This document shows positions 1-6,056 of a stretch of 17,433 nucleotides of DNA, in pieces. Position numbers and translations under genes: made by a program. This stretch comes from Ruminococcaceae bacterium UBA7127. GTDB taxonomy: Bacteria > Bacillota > Clostridia > Oscillospirales > Acutalibacteraceae. The notes below the pieces were generated by a model. The model was not told the DNA's origin, did not search any database, and saw only the letters and a list, made by a program, of their open reading frames with translations. The stretch covers positions 1 to 17,433 of the forward strand of contig DKXL01000051.1 of NCBI GenBank assembly GCA_002493005.1, read 5' to 3'. Position 1 is the first letter of the stretch, and every line of letters begins with the position of its first letter.

Positions 1-107
1 TTGAAGAGGTTTTCTGCCTCTTCGGGTATTTCAACACCCTCAATGCTATTGATAGCCGATGCAATTTTAACAGCTCTGTTACGCTTGTTTTTATCCATTT
101 CAGCCAT
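1..107 (-). CDS. Start of a small VbhA-like antitoxin (partial, runs off the window)
   Basis: Only the first 35 codons are present, starting at ATG 107-105 behind a strong GGAGG ribosome binding site. The peptide begins MAEMDKNKRNRAVKIASAIN and continues SIEGVEIPEEAENLF. This resembles VbhA-family antitoxins, whose first helix inhibits Fic AMPylating toxins and carries an (S/T)xxxE(G/N) motif. Here the E-G pair is present but the residue four before E is Ile, not Ser/Thr, so the match is imperfect. It has its own promoter (133-161) and lies just after a GT tail-chaperone reading frame, so it looks like a phage cargo gene. A Fic toxin would be expected to the left of the window. The family call is tentative because the C-terminal half cannot be seen. 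Confidence 0.4.
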   Translation of the reverse strand, partial: MAEMDKNKRNRAVKIASAINSIEGVEIPEEAENLF

Positions 108-132
108 AGACAAAACCTCCGTTCATAAGTAT

Positions 133-161
133 ATTTTACTTAATAATATGAAAATAGTCAA
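133..161 (-). promoter_or_regulatory. Sigma-A promoter for the VbhA-like gene
   Basis: On the minus strand a -35 TTGACT (161-156) and a -10 TAAAAT (138-133) are separated by exactly 17 bp. The start codon is 26 bp further on. The promoter sits against the end of the upstream GT reading frame (stop 168-170), so the small gene can be expressed independently of the tail operon. Confidence 0.65.
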
Positions 162-167
162 GAATTA

Positions 168-598
168 TTAAATTTCATACGGAATAATATCGTCAATCGT
201 CAAATCCCTTTTCGGTTTTGCAAGTCCATTGTACTGCTTATGACATTCAAGTAAATCAAGGAGCAGTCCAAGGGGCATAAGCATTGCTTCATCAATGGAC
301 AAATTCAGCTGAACCACTCCGTAATAAAGCAGTCGGGTAAAGAACTCCTCGTCACTTACCCGACCGATGTGTTTTTTGAGCTTTCCTCACTTTTGATATT
401 TCGCTTTGTACCCTTGTGCATAGACTCCATAATTGCCGACTTGTACTCAGCCAAATCAAAAGGAGAGGTTAAAAGCTCAACCTCATCTTCTGAAAGCAAC
501 GGTTTTTTATCATCGGGATTTTTAAGGTTGTGAATGAGTACGCTCTGATTTGCAAGGAGAGTAATAAGCCAGATAACCTCATCAAGAGCCATTTCAAA
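168..598 (-). pseudogene. 5'-truncated phage tail assembly chaperone G/GT (copy 1)
   Basis: This is the 3' two thirds of a lambda G/GT-type tail assembly chaperone pair. The G frame is open from ATG 592 to stop 356 (78 codons). It differs by one residue (His for Tyr) from the same stretch of the intact copy at 2273-2656. The 67-codon GT extension, reached by a -1 shift at 371-377, ends at 168-170 and differs by six residues. The first ~49 residues of G are missing: at about 599 the sequence changes abruptly into the tape measure gene, in another frame. No ribosome binding site precedes ATG 592, so it is probably not translated. The protein is nearly unchanged while many silent bases differ from copy 2. 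That suggests two related phage lineages rather than a fresh duplication. Confidence 0.75.
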
Positions 599-601
599 GT
601 T
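176..601. repeat. Direct repeat, copy 1 (tail chaperone segment)
   Basis: Bases 176-601 align without any gap to 2093-2518 (426 bp each, same orientation), with scattered mostly silent substitutions. The left edge is the last codons of GT and the right edge is inside G. Outside these limits the two flanks are unrelated. Confidence 0.85.
371..377 (-). promoter_or_regulatory. Programmed -1 frameshift heptamer, copy 1
   Basis: On the minus strand the heptamer A AAA AAC lies in the correct frame (TCA AAA AAC), five codons before the G stop. Slipping back one base opens a 67-codon extension ending at 168-170. This is the classic G/GT arrangement of siphophage tail chaperones. It persists here although the gene is 5'-truncated. 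Confidence 0.75.
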
Positions 602-909
602 GCTTGTGCGTTATTCAGCTTTATCTGCCACTGCTGTGTTCTGCGGTCATTCTCACCGAAGGAAGATGATGCGTTGTCGAGAGCCTGTTTCAGCAGTTCG
701 ATTTTGCTTTTCTGTTCGTTGATTTCCTTGTTAAGGACTTGATTCCGGGCAGTGAGTGCATCAACAGATTTATCGTTTTTATCAAACTGCGAGGAAACAA
801 GCTTCATTTCGGAACCCAGCACCTTGAAATTCTGATTTATTTCAGAAAGTGCTTTCTTAAATTCTTTTTCACCCTCAACACCAATTTTAAGACCAAAGCT
901 GTCTGCCAT
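599..909 (-). pseudogene. Phage tape measure protein, N-terminal fragment (about 104 residues)
   Basis: Starts at ATG 909-907 behind an excellent AAGGAGG site and encodes a charged, coiled-coil-like start (MADSFGLKIGVEGEKEFKKA, later a long Lys/Glu/Gln helix and KLNNAQAT) typical of siphophage tape measure proteins, which set tail length. At 602-599 (CAAC on the minus strand) it runs into the chaperone copy in the wrong frame, reading nonsense until a stop at 469-471. The natural continuation, beginning LNDLEKELKDNND, is on the opposite strand from base 4314. The tape measure gene is therefore split, and this half ends after residue 104. Two hairpins lie just upstream (937-996). Confidence 0.75.
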
Positions 910-936
910 TTAAGTTCACCTCCTTGTTTTGGGCAT

Positions 937-958
937 AAAAAAAGAGCCATAAGGCTCT
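937..958 (-). terminator. Rho-independent terminator (proximal)
   Basis: In minus-strand RNA AGAGCC and GGCUCU (6 bp) close a UUAU loop and are followed at once by six U (942-937). It lies between the nuclease-like gene and the tape measure start, and with the hairpin at 966-996 forms a double terminator. Confidence 0.65.
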
Positions 959-965
959 AAATAAA

Positions 966-996
966 AAAGGAGTAAACCGGTAAAGGCTACTCCTTT
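966..996 (-). terminator. Terminator of the nuclease-like cargo gene
   Basis: AAAGGAGTA and TACTCCTTT form a 9-bp stem around a 13-nt loop, followed on the minus strand by further T residues. It is 82 bp beyond the stop of the gene at 1078-2001, as expected for a phage cargo gene that brings its own terminator. Confidence 0.6.
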
Positions 997-1077
997 GAAA
1001 TTATTTTATAGATATATTAAAACTTGCCATATCATATATATGTATATTACTCGTTCTGAAAAGTTTTTAGTTTACTA

Positions 1078-2001
1078 TCAGTAGCAAAACTCATACCTAT
1101 CTGCGATTTCTCTTAATTTTAGAATAATGCCTATCATTCTTTCGATATATTCATCCCATTTATCTATATTTTCAACCTGTGCTGGTATTTTAACTCTAAT
1201 CTGGGAATATTTACTATATTGATTCAAACTAATCTCATCATATTTTCCTAAACAAAGTTCCTCAACAATAGAATCAAAATCTGCATCAATTGCATCATAG
1301 AAAATATTTCCATACTTATTAAAATTCACTTCAATATTTATGTTATTTTTTCTAAATGGAACATTCATTTTATAGGATTTTCCCCATCCTAAATTAATAC
1401 AATCTGTACGCCCTTGTCGTGAAAGGGAAAATCCATATTTCGAAACTACACTTTCAAACCTGTTCCAAAATTCAATATTTAATTCTGCATTTATTGGTGG
1501 CTTAACATTTGAATCTCTTTTTATACAATCATCCTTTGTCGCCACTTTTAAAATCACATTTGGGTCATTAAGTAAATCTGAATTTTCATCTGGAGACATT
1601 AACAGTATCCAAAATTCAAACTTTCTATCTGAAGATTGAGCTAATTCTTTTATGTATTCTACCGCACGAAAGTGTTCCTCGTCTATATCTTCTGTAATCC
1701 ATACAATTGTTGAAACTGAATTCCAAGCTGAATAGGTAAGAATTTCGCCTAAATGAATATGATTACTTAAAAAATATTGATTCTCAACAACAATTTTTTC
1801 ATCATTTTCGTCAATCGCAAGAATATCAACTGGGTATTTCCCTTTGCCATATTCACTCGATTCTTTCACTTCAGTACACGCACTTACAATGTTTCTTACA
1901 ATAGTATTTCCTACGCAATCTATATTATCAGCAAGCCATTTTGTAAAATTTCTCTCCTCCTGCCAACAAGGAACTTCATTCATTCTTATTCTCTTTGCCA
2001 T
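1078..2001 (-). CDS. DUF4268-like PD-(D/E)XK nuclease-fold protein (phage cargo)
   Basis: A 307-residue intact gene starting at ATG 2001-1999 behind AGGAG with 8-nt spacing. The N-terminal third has the layout of the PD-(D/E)XK-type domain found in DUF4268 proteins: an early EERNFTKWLADN helix, Asp59 in VDILA, then IVVENQ with Glu73 and Gln75 (Gln in place of the usual Lys, as is common in this family), followed by SNHIHLGEILTYSAW and VWITEDIDEEH. The C-terminal half (residues ~175-307, from NIEFWNRFESVVSKYG) fits the alpha/beta C-domain seen with DUF4268. Members often occur in restriction-like and other defence loci, so a role in degrading or sensing DNA is plausible but not shown. Promoter (2041-2069) and terminators (937-996) make it self-contained. 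It is clearly more AT-rich than the tail genes on both sides, which suggests separate acquisition. Confidence 0.7.
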   Translation of the reverse strand: MAKRIRMNEVPCWQEERNFTKWLADNIDCVGNTIVRNIVSACTEVKESSEYGKGKYPVDILAIDENDEKIVVENQYFLSNHIHLGEILTYSAWNSVSTIVWITEDIDEEHFRAVEYIKELAQSSDRKFEFWILLMSPDENSDLLNDPNVILKVATKDDCIKRDSNVKPPINAELNIEFWNRFESVVSKYGFSLSRQGRTDCINLGWGKSYKMNVPFRKNNINIEVNFNKYGNIFYDAIDADFDSIVEELCLGKYDEISLNQYSKYSQIRVKIPAQVENIDKWDEYIERMIGIILKLREIADRYEFCY

Positions 2002-2040
2002 AATTAAGACTCCTACAAATTTCGATTTATTAACAAGTTA

Positions 2041-2069
2041 ATTATATCATACTCATTTAGTAATCTCAA
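2041..2069 (-). promoter_or_regulatory. Sigma-A promoter of the nuclease-like gene
   Basis: Minus-strand TTGAGA (2069-2064) and a perfect TATAAT (2046-2041) are spaced 17 bp apart, about 40 bp before the start codon. It lies between the end of GT (2085) and the gene, so expression does not depend on the late tail operon. Confidence 0.75.
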
Positions 2070-2084
2070 TTCTTTTCAGAATAC

Positions 2085-2656
2085 TTATACTCCATACGGA
2101 ATAATATCGTCAATCGTCAAATCCCTTTTCGGCTTTGCAAGGTCGTTGTACTGCTTATGACATTCAAGCAAATCAAGGAGCAGTCCAAGCGGCATGAGCA
2201 TTGTTTCGTCAAGTGATAAGTTCAGCTGAACAACACCGTAATAAAGCAGTCGGGTAAAGAACTCCTCGTCACTTACCCGACTGATGTGTTTTTTGAGCTT
2301 TCCTCACTTTTGATGTTTCGCTTTGTACCCTTGTACATTGACTCCATAATTGCCGACTTGTACTCTGCCAAATCAAAGGGTGAGGTTAATAGTTCAACCT
2401 CATCTTCTGAAAGTAACGGTTTTTTATCATCGGGATTTTTAAGGTTGTGAATGAGAACGCTCTGATTTGCAAGCAAGGTAATAAGCCAGATAACCTCATC
2501 GAGAGCCATCTCAAAGTTTTCACTTTTCATCAGCTTGTCACCGAGATTCTCAAGGCCGCCGTATCTTGCGGCAATCTCCTTTGTAGCCTTTGTGGTTAAA
2601 ACAAGGCTGTATTCATTTTCACCGATTTTAATTTTTGTACTTCTTTCGCTGTCCAT
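2085..2656 (-). CDS. Tail assembly chaperone GT (made by -1 frameshift)
   Basis: Initiates at the same ATG as G (2656-2654). At the A AAA AAC heptamer (2294-2288) a fraction of ribosomes would slip back one base after Asn123 and read 67 more codons (HISRVSDEEFFTRLLYYGVV through LTIDDIIPYGV) to the TAA at 2087-2085, giving about 190 residues. In siphophages the G and GT forms bind the tape measure protein and recruit tail tube subunits at a fixed ratio. Both the slip site and the extension length are kept in the second copy (168-598), which supports a functional shift. The span given includes the shift, so it is not one open frame. Confidence 0.7.
2093..2518. repeat. Direct repeat, copy 2 (tail chaperone segment)
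   Basis: Gap-free counterpart of 176-601. Here the segment sits inside a complete G gene, with homology stopping at TCAAAGTT (2511-2518), where copy 1 switches to tape measure sequence. Confidence 0.85.
2273..2656 (-). CDS. Phage tail assembly chaperone G
   Basis: 127 residues from ATG 2656 behind GGAGGA, starting 15 bp after the upstream tail-protein stop. The small, mostly helical protein with a KIGENEYSLVLTTKATKEIA start and an acidic middle (SEDEVELLTSPFDL) fits siphophage tail chaperones. The decisive evidence is the overlapping -1 frame with its slip site and the position between a tail protein gene and a tape measure start. I infer the function mainly from this architecture; no catalytic motif is expected. 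Confidence 0.7.
   Translation of the reverse strand: MDSERSTKIKIGENEYSLVLTTKATKEIAARYGGLENLGDKLMKSENFEMALDEVIWLITLLANQSVLIHNLKNPDDKKPLLSEDEVELLTSPFDLAEYKSAIMESMYKGTKRNIKSEESSKNTSVG
2288..2294 (-). promoter_or_regulatory. Programmed -1 frameshift heptamer, copy 2
   Basis: A AAA AAC in frame (TCA AAA AAC) at residues 121-123 of G, four codons before its natural end (TSVG, stop). It is identical in sequence and place to the one in copy 1. No strong downstream stem-loop was identified by eye. Confidence 0.75.
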
Positions 2657-2671
2657 AACTATCCTCCGTTA

Positions 2672-3724
2672 TTAACCTGCTGAGTAAACAGGCTCATAAA
2701 CCTGCTTATACCAGTTTGAAATTGTGGTTGAATTAACTGCGGTATCGTCCTCGTTTACCTCTGCTTTCCACGGGTGCTTGCCCTGCGAGTCAGGCTTGTT
2801 TCTCCTTGTCACCGTACCCTCGATTGACGGTGTGGAAAATTCAATGCTCTCACCCTTAGTGGTGAGGTTCGTTGCAGGGATAATAGTTGCTCTATCACCA
2901 ACTATCTCTAGATAAATTTCATTGGATATTTTCTCTAAATCATCATCAAAAAATTTATATACAGTCTTTTCACCGTTTTTAACAACACAGACTGAATTAT
3001 ATTGACCTATTGATTTTTTTATTTCATGCAATTTATATGAAATTTCATCAAGACTTTTCCGTCCAAAATTTCTTAATTTCATAAGGTCATCATCAGACAT
3101 ATCAATTATTTCATTTACAGTATGAATATCTGCTCTGACCAAACAAGTATATGTTCGAACAGTTAGATCAATATCATTAATATTTATATCTGGATTTAAG
3201 TATTTAAGATGAATTGCCTCTAACTCAATCTCATTTTTTTGTAAAACTCTATTTAGAAACACTGTATCTTTTTTATTATCATTAATTACTTCTTTAATTT
3301 CTTTTATTAACTTTGAGTGAATATCGTTTTGATATTCACTACCTAACACATACGAACAATAATTGTTCGGTTCACAGCCTATTCCTCTAAGTAATTTACT
3401 TCTAGAAGGATGACGCAATTTTCTAAATGTTCTTGCTATGAATTCTTGCCATTCATCGTCAGCCATCCCATTTTTTACTTTAATTTGTTCAGGGGTATTT
3501 TTCTCATTACCGAATAGACCAAAAAGACTTATAATAACTTCCTCTTCACATTTTGCGAGGGTTTTCAAGACCTTTTTTGTTACTGCCTCTTTTTCGTCAA
3601 AATAGCACGATGTAGTATCTATTATATAGGATCCAAATACATTATGTAATAACTCCAAATATGGATCCACAGTTTCAATTTTCCAAGAACCGCTTCTGCA
3701 AATTACACAATATGTTGAATTCAT
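2672..3724 (-). CDS. Sigma region 4-like / RNAP alpha-CTD-like protein fused in frame to a phage tail-protein C-terminus
   Basis: 350 residues from ATG 3724-3722 behind GGAGGG. Residues ~56-113 match sigma-70 region 4 in length and scaffold, ending ARTFRKLRHPSRSKLLRG, but positions that read the -35 box in E. coli (R584, E585, R588, Q589) are Asp, Asp, Gln and Glu here. Residues ~183-238 match the alpha-CTD helix-hairpin-helix (IDLTVRTYTCLVRADIHTV, NFGRKSLDEI), keeping the equivalents of R265, G296, K298 and S299, while N268 and K271 are Thr and Val. From residue ~274 (VGDRATIIPATNLTTKGE to SNWYKQVYEPVYSAG) it becomes a different protein, richer in GC, lying 15 bp before chaperone G. That suits the C-terminus of a phage tail protein. 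The fusion point (~2895) is probably a recombination scar. A regulator that contacts RNA polymerase or DNA is plausible; no known function is claimed. Confidence 0.7.
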   Translation of the reverse strand: MNSTYCVICRSGSWKIETVDPYLELLHNVFGSYIIDTTSCYFDEKEAVTKKVLKTLAKCEEEVIISLFGLFGNEKNTPEQIKVKNGMADDEWQEFIARTFRKLRHPSRSKLLRGIGCEPNNYCSYVLGSEYQNDIHSKLIKEIKEVINDNKKDTVFLNRVLQKNEIELEAIHLKYLNPDININDIDLTVRTYTCLVRADIHTVNEIIDMSDDDLMKLRNFGRKSLDEISYKLHEIKKSIGQYNSVCVVKNGEKTVYKFFDDDLEKISNEIYLEIVGDRATIIPATNLTTKGESIEFSTPSIEGTVTRRNKPDSQGKHPWKAEVNEDDTAVNSTTISNWYKQVYEPVYSAG

Positions 3725-3760
3725 AAAATATTCCCTCCAAGAAATTTTTTTGACAAACTT

Positions 3761-3788
3761 ATTATATCAAATTTATCTAAAAAATCAA
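3761..3788 (-). promoter_or_regulatory. Sigma-A promoter of the sigma4/alpha-CTD gene
   Basis: Minus-strand TTGATT (3788-3783), 16-bp spacer, perfect TATAAT (3766-3761) with a TG two bases upstream, 36 bp before the start codon. It overlaps the stop codon of the zinc-ribbon gene, so the cargo gene is transcribed on its own. Confidence 0.7.
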
Positions 3789-3988
3789 TAAGTACGAATT
3801 GAACTATGTATAGTATCAAGAATTTTCTCCTGCTCCGTTTCATCAACGCATATGCTTTCCAAAGCCTCTCGTGTTCCGCAGTCGGGGCAGATAATTGTTA
3901 CATTATCCACCCTTGAAACAGCACCTCGTTCACTGAAAATCTTTCCGCATTTCGGGCATACCCGAACCCTTATTTCATTCGTCTGCAT
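3785..3988 (-). CDS. Small zinc-ribbon protein
   Basis: 67 residues from ATG 3988-3986 behind GAGGAGG. Two CxxC knuckles (CPKC at 11-14 and CPDC at 34-37) predict one bound zinc ion, followed by a short acidic helix and IHSSIRTY. The start overlaps the end of the gamma-glutamylcyclotransferase remnant by 19 bp, so the two were translationally coupled. Such mini zinc-ribbons are common accessory genes of Clostridial conjugative elements and prophages. The exact role is unknown. Confidence 0.65.
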   Translation of the reverse strand: MQTNEIRVRVCPKCGKIFSERGAVSRVDNVTIICPDCGTREALESICVDETEQEKILDTIHSSIRTY

Positions 3989-4190
3989 AGTATCCTCCTC
4001 ATTCTGTTCACTGTATTAATTAAAATTCTTTTATCAAAGCCAAAATATTCATACCCTTCAAGACAGGTGTAAACATAATAGTCTGACGGTATGCCTATTG
4101 GTCTGTCCGACCTCATCACATATGCAAAACAGTCAAGCGTGGTTTCATTTGTTTTATCCATACTTGTCACTTGCAAGGTGTAGTCCTGCT
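3970..4190 (-). pseudogene. Gamma-glutamylcyclotransferase-like protein, C-terminal remnant
   Basis: From about 4190 to the stop at 3970 the minus strand encodes LQVTSMDKTNETTLDCFAYV and then MRSDRPIGIPSDYYVYTCLEGYEYFGFD. This follows the end of small AIG2/GGCT-family proteins, where an AxVYxM strand is followed by PS-YY, LEGY and GFD motifs. The N-terminal two thirds, including the glycine-rich loop and the catalytic Glu, are absent; the frame upstream (MGVSVSRLLHHQSGK) has no family character. The remnant ends by overlapping the zinc-ribbon start. Confidence 0.55.
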
Positions 4191-4321
4191 TTCCTGACTG
4201 GTGGTGCAGTAACCTGGAAACGGAAACCCCCACAGATGAAGAACTTGATTTTTGGAGAGATGTTTTCAGAATCTATGCCGAGATTAACGGTACAAAAGTT
4301 AAATCTGACAACACTGAATGA
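4184..4321 (+). pseudogene. Orphan C-terminus of an unrecognised gene
   Basis: One plus-strand frame, open from 4184 to the TGA at 4319-4321, reads like real protein: LETETPTDEELDFWRDVFRI then YAEINGTKVKSDNTE. There is no start codon. The stop lies across the point where tape measure sequence begins in another frame (4309-4314). I cannot assign a family. If the inferred inversion is undone, this piece would read in frame into the truncated chaperone (KSDN then FEMALDEV), but it does not resemble the N-terminus of the intact G, so that may be chance. Confidence 0.35.
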
Positions 4322-5315
4322 CCTTGAAAAGGAATTAAAGGATAACAACGATATTCTTGATAAAACGGCTGACGAGCTTAACGATGCTGAAAAAGAGGCT
4401 GACGATTTTGGTGATGAAATTGATGATGCCGGCAAGCAGAGTGAAAGCGCAGGCGGCAAGTTCAGCAAGGTAAAAGGAATTGTCGCCGGCTTTGGAAAAG
4501 CACTTGCCGGTGCGACAGCTGCAATAGGTGCCGCCACAGTGGCTACGGGCAAAAAGCTGAAGGATATGGCTGACGATACTGCCGCCGCAGGAGATGAAAT
4601 CGACAAGAACTCCCAAAGGCTCGGACTTTCTAAAAAGGCATATCAGGAATGGGACTATGTTCTTTCGCAGTCGGGTGTTGACATAAACAGCGTTCAGACA
4701 GGCTTTAAGTCAATGACAAACTCTATTGACGATGCGAAAAACGGTTCTGAAACAGCAACTAAAAAGTTTACTGCTTTGGGAATTTCAATGTCCGATTTAA
4801 AGGCAATGAGCCGTGAGGATATATTCAGCAAAGCGGTTGAGGGACTGCAGAATATCACTGACGATACAACAAAGGCGGCACTTGCAAATGACCTCTTTGG
4901 AAAAAGCGGTCAGAACATTATGCCCCTTTTGAACGCTACTGCCGACAGTACACAAAACTTCAAGGACAAGGCTCACGAGCTTGGTATGGTTATGTCAGAT
5001 GAGGCGGTGCAGGCGGCTGTTGATTACACCGACAATATGGACACTTTGCAGAGAACATTCACCGGTTTAAAAAATTCGATTATGGGAGATATTCTGCCCG
5101 GCTTTAATGACATTCTCTTAGGCCTTACCGGACTTATGACAGGTGCTGACGGAGCAAAGGAACAGCTCCAGCTTGGCACACAGGAGATTGTAACATCAAT
5201 ATCGGGAATATTCCCACAGCTGACTGAAATTCTCCTCACACTTGTTACTGCAATAGCAGGAGTAGCACCGTCAATTATTCAGGCACTTGTCACAGGAATT
5301 GCAGAAAATCTGCCT
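4309..5315 (+). pseudogene. Phage tape measure protein, middle fragment
   Basis: About 334 codons on the plus strand begin at LNDLEKELKDNND (4314) and end at ALVTGIAENLP (5315). The first part is an acidic coiled coil. It is followed by KGIVAGFGKALAGATAAIGAA, a typical hydrophobic Gly/Ala segment, then the conserved KNSQRLGLSKKAYQEWDYVL and SGVDINSVQTGFKSMTNSID region and the DLFGKSGQNIMPLLN block common in Clostridial phage tape measures. The open frame begins earlier, at 4098, but that part is not tape measure. At about 5315 the gene changes abruptly into the start of a recombinase on the other strand. Both ends are therefore broken; the left end matches the end of the fragment at 599-909. 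Confidence 0.75.
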
Positions 5316-5342
5316 AATGGTTATGCTCTTTCCTTGTGCCAT
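5316..5342 (-). pseudogene. First nine codons of a second serine recombinase
   Basis: Four bases after the stop of the recombinase at 5347 an ATG (5342-5340) opens MAQGKSITI, resembling the start of the second gene in tandem large serine recombinase operons of Clostridial elements. After nine codons it runs into reversed tape measure sequence. The call rests on context and a short match. Confidence 0.35.
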
Positions 5343-5346
5343 TGCA

Positions 5347-5665
5347 TCAAATCTCACTTTCTATTAAACTGTATAAATAAGCGGCATCAGCAAAAGGATC
5401 ACGTAGATTTTGAGTCGGTTTTCGCATTTTAAACCTATTAGGAATAACAACATCTTCCTTTGGTTTAATGCGGTTAACTCGTCCTAATGCTACCGCTCTC
5501 TTTTCTTTTTCTTCAACAACCCTGTCATAGGTTTCTTTATCAATCAGAAGTGGATAATAACCATCACCTAGATATTTTTTGTTTAGCAGCATTCTTGATA
5601 CCGAGCCGTGGTAACAATCGATACCTGCCTGCCTGGTAGCCTTGGCAGGAGATAATATTGGACAG
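5347..5665 (-). pseudogene. Large serine recombinase, C-terminal fragment
   Basis: From about 5665 to the stop at 5347 the minus strand reads SPAKATRQAGIDCYHGSVSR, MLLNKKYLGDGYYPLLIDKE, TYDRVVEEKEKRAVALGRV and finally DPFADAAYLYSLIESEI. The YLGD-YYP-LID-ET block and the SLIESE end are those of 'recombinase family' proteins of Clostridial integrative elements. The catalytic serine domain is missing. The 3' end looks natural and abuts the second recombinase start. The 5' end is cut against the DNA polymerase stop at 5670. Confidence 0.7.
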
Positions 5666-5669
5666 GTAT

Positions 5670-6055
5670 TTAATCTTTTTTATAAAATTCTGTTTCATAT
5701 CCGTCTGCACGGAGCAACAGACCATCAATCCAGGGCGGGGTTCTGCTCATCAGTTCACATATTTCAGTGACCGAAACACTCTTACTGCACTCTATAATAA
5801 CTTCATCGTGAATATGTCCGCAGATAAAGAAACGGCTTAGGGTTTGCATAGCATACATAAGGATATCACGGCTTATGGCTTGAACTATGTTCTCTACAAA
5901 CTTAGGACCGTAACTTTCAATTCGTTCCCATTTCTTTGTTGAACCAATGCCTTCATAAGTAACTGATTCTCCACCAAATTTGTTTTCCCCAATACGAGGT
6001 TTGACATAGGATAATTTTCTACCGGACGGCAATTTTAAAAACAACATTCCACTTA
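5670..6055 (-). pseudogene. Phage family A DNA polymerase, C-terminal fragment
   Basis: The minus strand encodes LFLKLPSGRKLSYVKPRIGE, GGESVTYEGIGSTKKWERIE, SYGPKFVENIVQAISRDILM and then FICGHIHDEVIIE. The HDE is polymerase A motif C, with the metal-binding Asp. It ends naturally in GYETEFYKKD. The N-terminal ~500 residues, with the exonuclease domain and motif A, are gone. The frame stays open to about 6060 but loses family character upstream of SGMLFLKLP. The fragment confirms phage replication genes in the source element, far from the tail genes in a normal phage map. Confidence 0.8.
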
Positions 6056-6056
6056 A

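Noticed and set aside
176..2518. Direct repeats as the ends of a composite transposon or attachment sites
   Set aside because: The repeats are coding sequence of a tail chaperone with silent divergence, without terminal inverted repeats, target duplications or a transposase between them.
4098..4308. Plus-strand open frame before the tape measure fragment
   Set aside because: It is continuous with the tape measure frame but lies antisense to the cyclotransferase remnant, and the LETETPTDEEL frame beside it is more protein-like. I treat it as chance read-through.
4154..4616. Two overlapping minus-strand frames opposite the tape measure fragment
   Set aside because: Ser/Ala/Phe-rich antisense shadows of the coiled-coil coding strand, with no motif or ribosome binding site.
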